A DNA stretch of 7,994 nucleotides from Oscillospiraceae bacterium Marseille-Q3528. Lineage in GTDB: Bacteria > Bacillota > Clostridia > Lachnospirales > Lachnospiraceae. Below the pieces are notes generated by a model. The model had not been told where the DNA came from. It did not search any database and saw only the letters and a list, made by a program, of their open reading frames with translations. How positions within the stretch are numbered: the first letter of the stretch is position 1; the number at the start of each line of letters is the position of its first letter. The position numbers and the translations under genes were made by a program. The stretch spans positions 1-7,994 of the forward strand of contig JAGTTR010000032.1 in the NCBI GenBank assembly GCA_018223385.1. Reading direction: 5' to 3'. Positions 7,627 to 7,994 of this stretch are shown piece after piece.

Positions 7627-7642
7627 CTTATTCACAGTGAAA
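7607..7642. repeat. Inverted repeat with 13-bp arms over the antitoxin promoter, likely operator
   Basis: TTTCACTGCGAAT (7607-7619) and ATTCACAGTGAAA (7630-7642) are inverted copies matching at 12 of 13 positions, with a 10-nt spacer. They cover the -35 box and most of the promoter spacer. No T run follows on either strand, so this is not a terminator. Autorepression through such a dyad is standard for Phd/YefM antitoxins; its use by this one is inference. Confidence 0.65.
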
Positions 7643-7681
7643 TTTGCAGCATTTTCATATCCATTAGGGCTTTCTAACGCC

Positions 7682-7730
7682 AAAAAGACGCCATTACCCA
7701 TATCTCTACAAGTAATGACGTCTTATTTTT
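7682..7730 (-). terminator. Hairpin terminator, stronger leftward
   Basis: AAGACGCCATTAC (7685-7697) pairs with GTAATGACGTCTT (7712-7724) around a 14-nt loop. Leftward, the one irregular pair is G-U and the stem ends in a TTTTTG run; rightward, it is a C-A mismatch before ATTTTT. It lies about 75 nt past the stop of the 56-residue ORF and would isolate that gene from the antitoxin operon. Confidence 0.8.
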
Positions 7731-7802
7731 ACTAAAATATTTCATTTTCAATTGACCTTAAATAACAAGAAAACTTTTCGTTAAGAAACTGGATAAAATA
7801 TC

Positions 7803-7973
7803 TTACCTTTTCTCATACCCATATTCTTCCACCAAATGCTTCCTTCTGAGTTCTCCCAATGCCTTACGTATATCTAATAATTCTGCCCCTTCAGCAACTT
7901 CCCGCTCTGCTTCAAAAATTACCTTATCGATCCGATTCACGCTGAGTAACATTTCATTTGTATATATTTGCAT
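7803..7973 (-). CDS. Small 56-residue acidic/basic helical protein
   Basis: The frame opens MQIYTNEMLLSVNRIDKVIF and continues EAEREVAEGAELLDIRKALG, then ELRRKHLVEEYGYEKR before TAA. GAGGAG is 5 nt before the ATG, and a good terminator follows the stop, so this looks like a real short gene although it has only 56 codons. It is predicted to be almost wholly helical, with heptad-like charged stretches, and has no membrane segment or cysteine. I do not recognise a family with certainty. The mixed-charge helix and the ELRRKH segment recall the toxin-binding tails of small antitoxins, and an antitoxin gene lies nearby, but this is a weak guess. Its promoter would be beyond the right edge of the window. 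Confidence 0.65.
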   Translation of the reverse strand: MQIYTNEMLLSVNRIDKVIFEAEREVAEGAELLDIRKALGELRRKHLVEEYGYEKR

Positions 7974-7994
7974 TGCAACTCCTCATTCCTAGTT

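Noticed and set aside
1..7994. CRISPR arrays, tRNA or rRNA genes, insertion sequences, attachment sites
   Set aside because: No regularly spaced repeats, no cloverleaf-type sequences, no transposase or integrase coding and no long terminal inverted repeats were seen.

Overview
The window looks like chromosomal DNA from an anaerobic, low-to-mid GC Firmicute, most likely a gut clostridium of the Lachnospiraceae type. The grounds are the very large 2-hydroxyacyl-CoA-dehydratase-activase-type protein with many cysteines (an oxygen-sensitive iron-sulfur enzyme family), strong AGGAGG-type ribosome sites, sigma-A-type promoters, and the mix of LysM, SPFH, LURP-one-related and Phd/YefM genes. This is inference from gene content; no rRNA or tRNA gene is present to place it better.

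Layout. Positions 1-198 hold a hairpin terminator and short repeats. A LysM-domain gene runs leftward (199-885). A divergent intergenic region (886-1119) carries a clear sigma-A promoter for the main gene of the window, a 1417-residue activase/dehydratase-like iron-sulfur protein running rightward (1120-5373). A long two-way terminator separates it from a convergent leftward operon: an SPFH/band-7 membrane protein (5695-6723) followed by a 66-residue ribbon-helix-helix protein (5491-5691). Further right, also leftward, are a Phd/YefM-type antitoxin (7300-7554) and, two bases after it, a LURP-one-related protein (6830-7297). The right edge holds a 56-residue leftward ORF (7803-7973) with its own ribosome site and terminator.

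How the parts may work together. The giant protein has two ATPase modules, each with the cysteine pair that holds a [4Fe-4S] cluster in the HgdC family. These are followed by what reads as two HgdB-like modules, each with three matching cysteines. It may therefore be a single-chain version of an ATP-driven low-potential electron donor plus its acceptor; its substrate cannot be told from this window, because no CoA-transferase, Etf or dehydratase partner gene lies beside it. The SPFH/RHH pair has a promoter overlaid by three TGATAT repeats spaced exactly 11 bp apart, a pattern that suits autoregulation by the small RHH protein. The antitoxin gene has a strong promoter overlaid by a 13-bp-arm inverted repeat, but no RelE/ParE/Doc toxin follows it; a LURP-one-related gene sits in the toxin's place. 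Base composition changes near 7300: the genes to the left are GC-rich, while the antitoxin and the small ORF are AT-rich, which suggests a junction between ancestral and acquired DNA.
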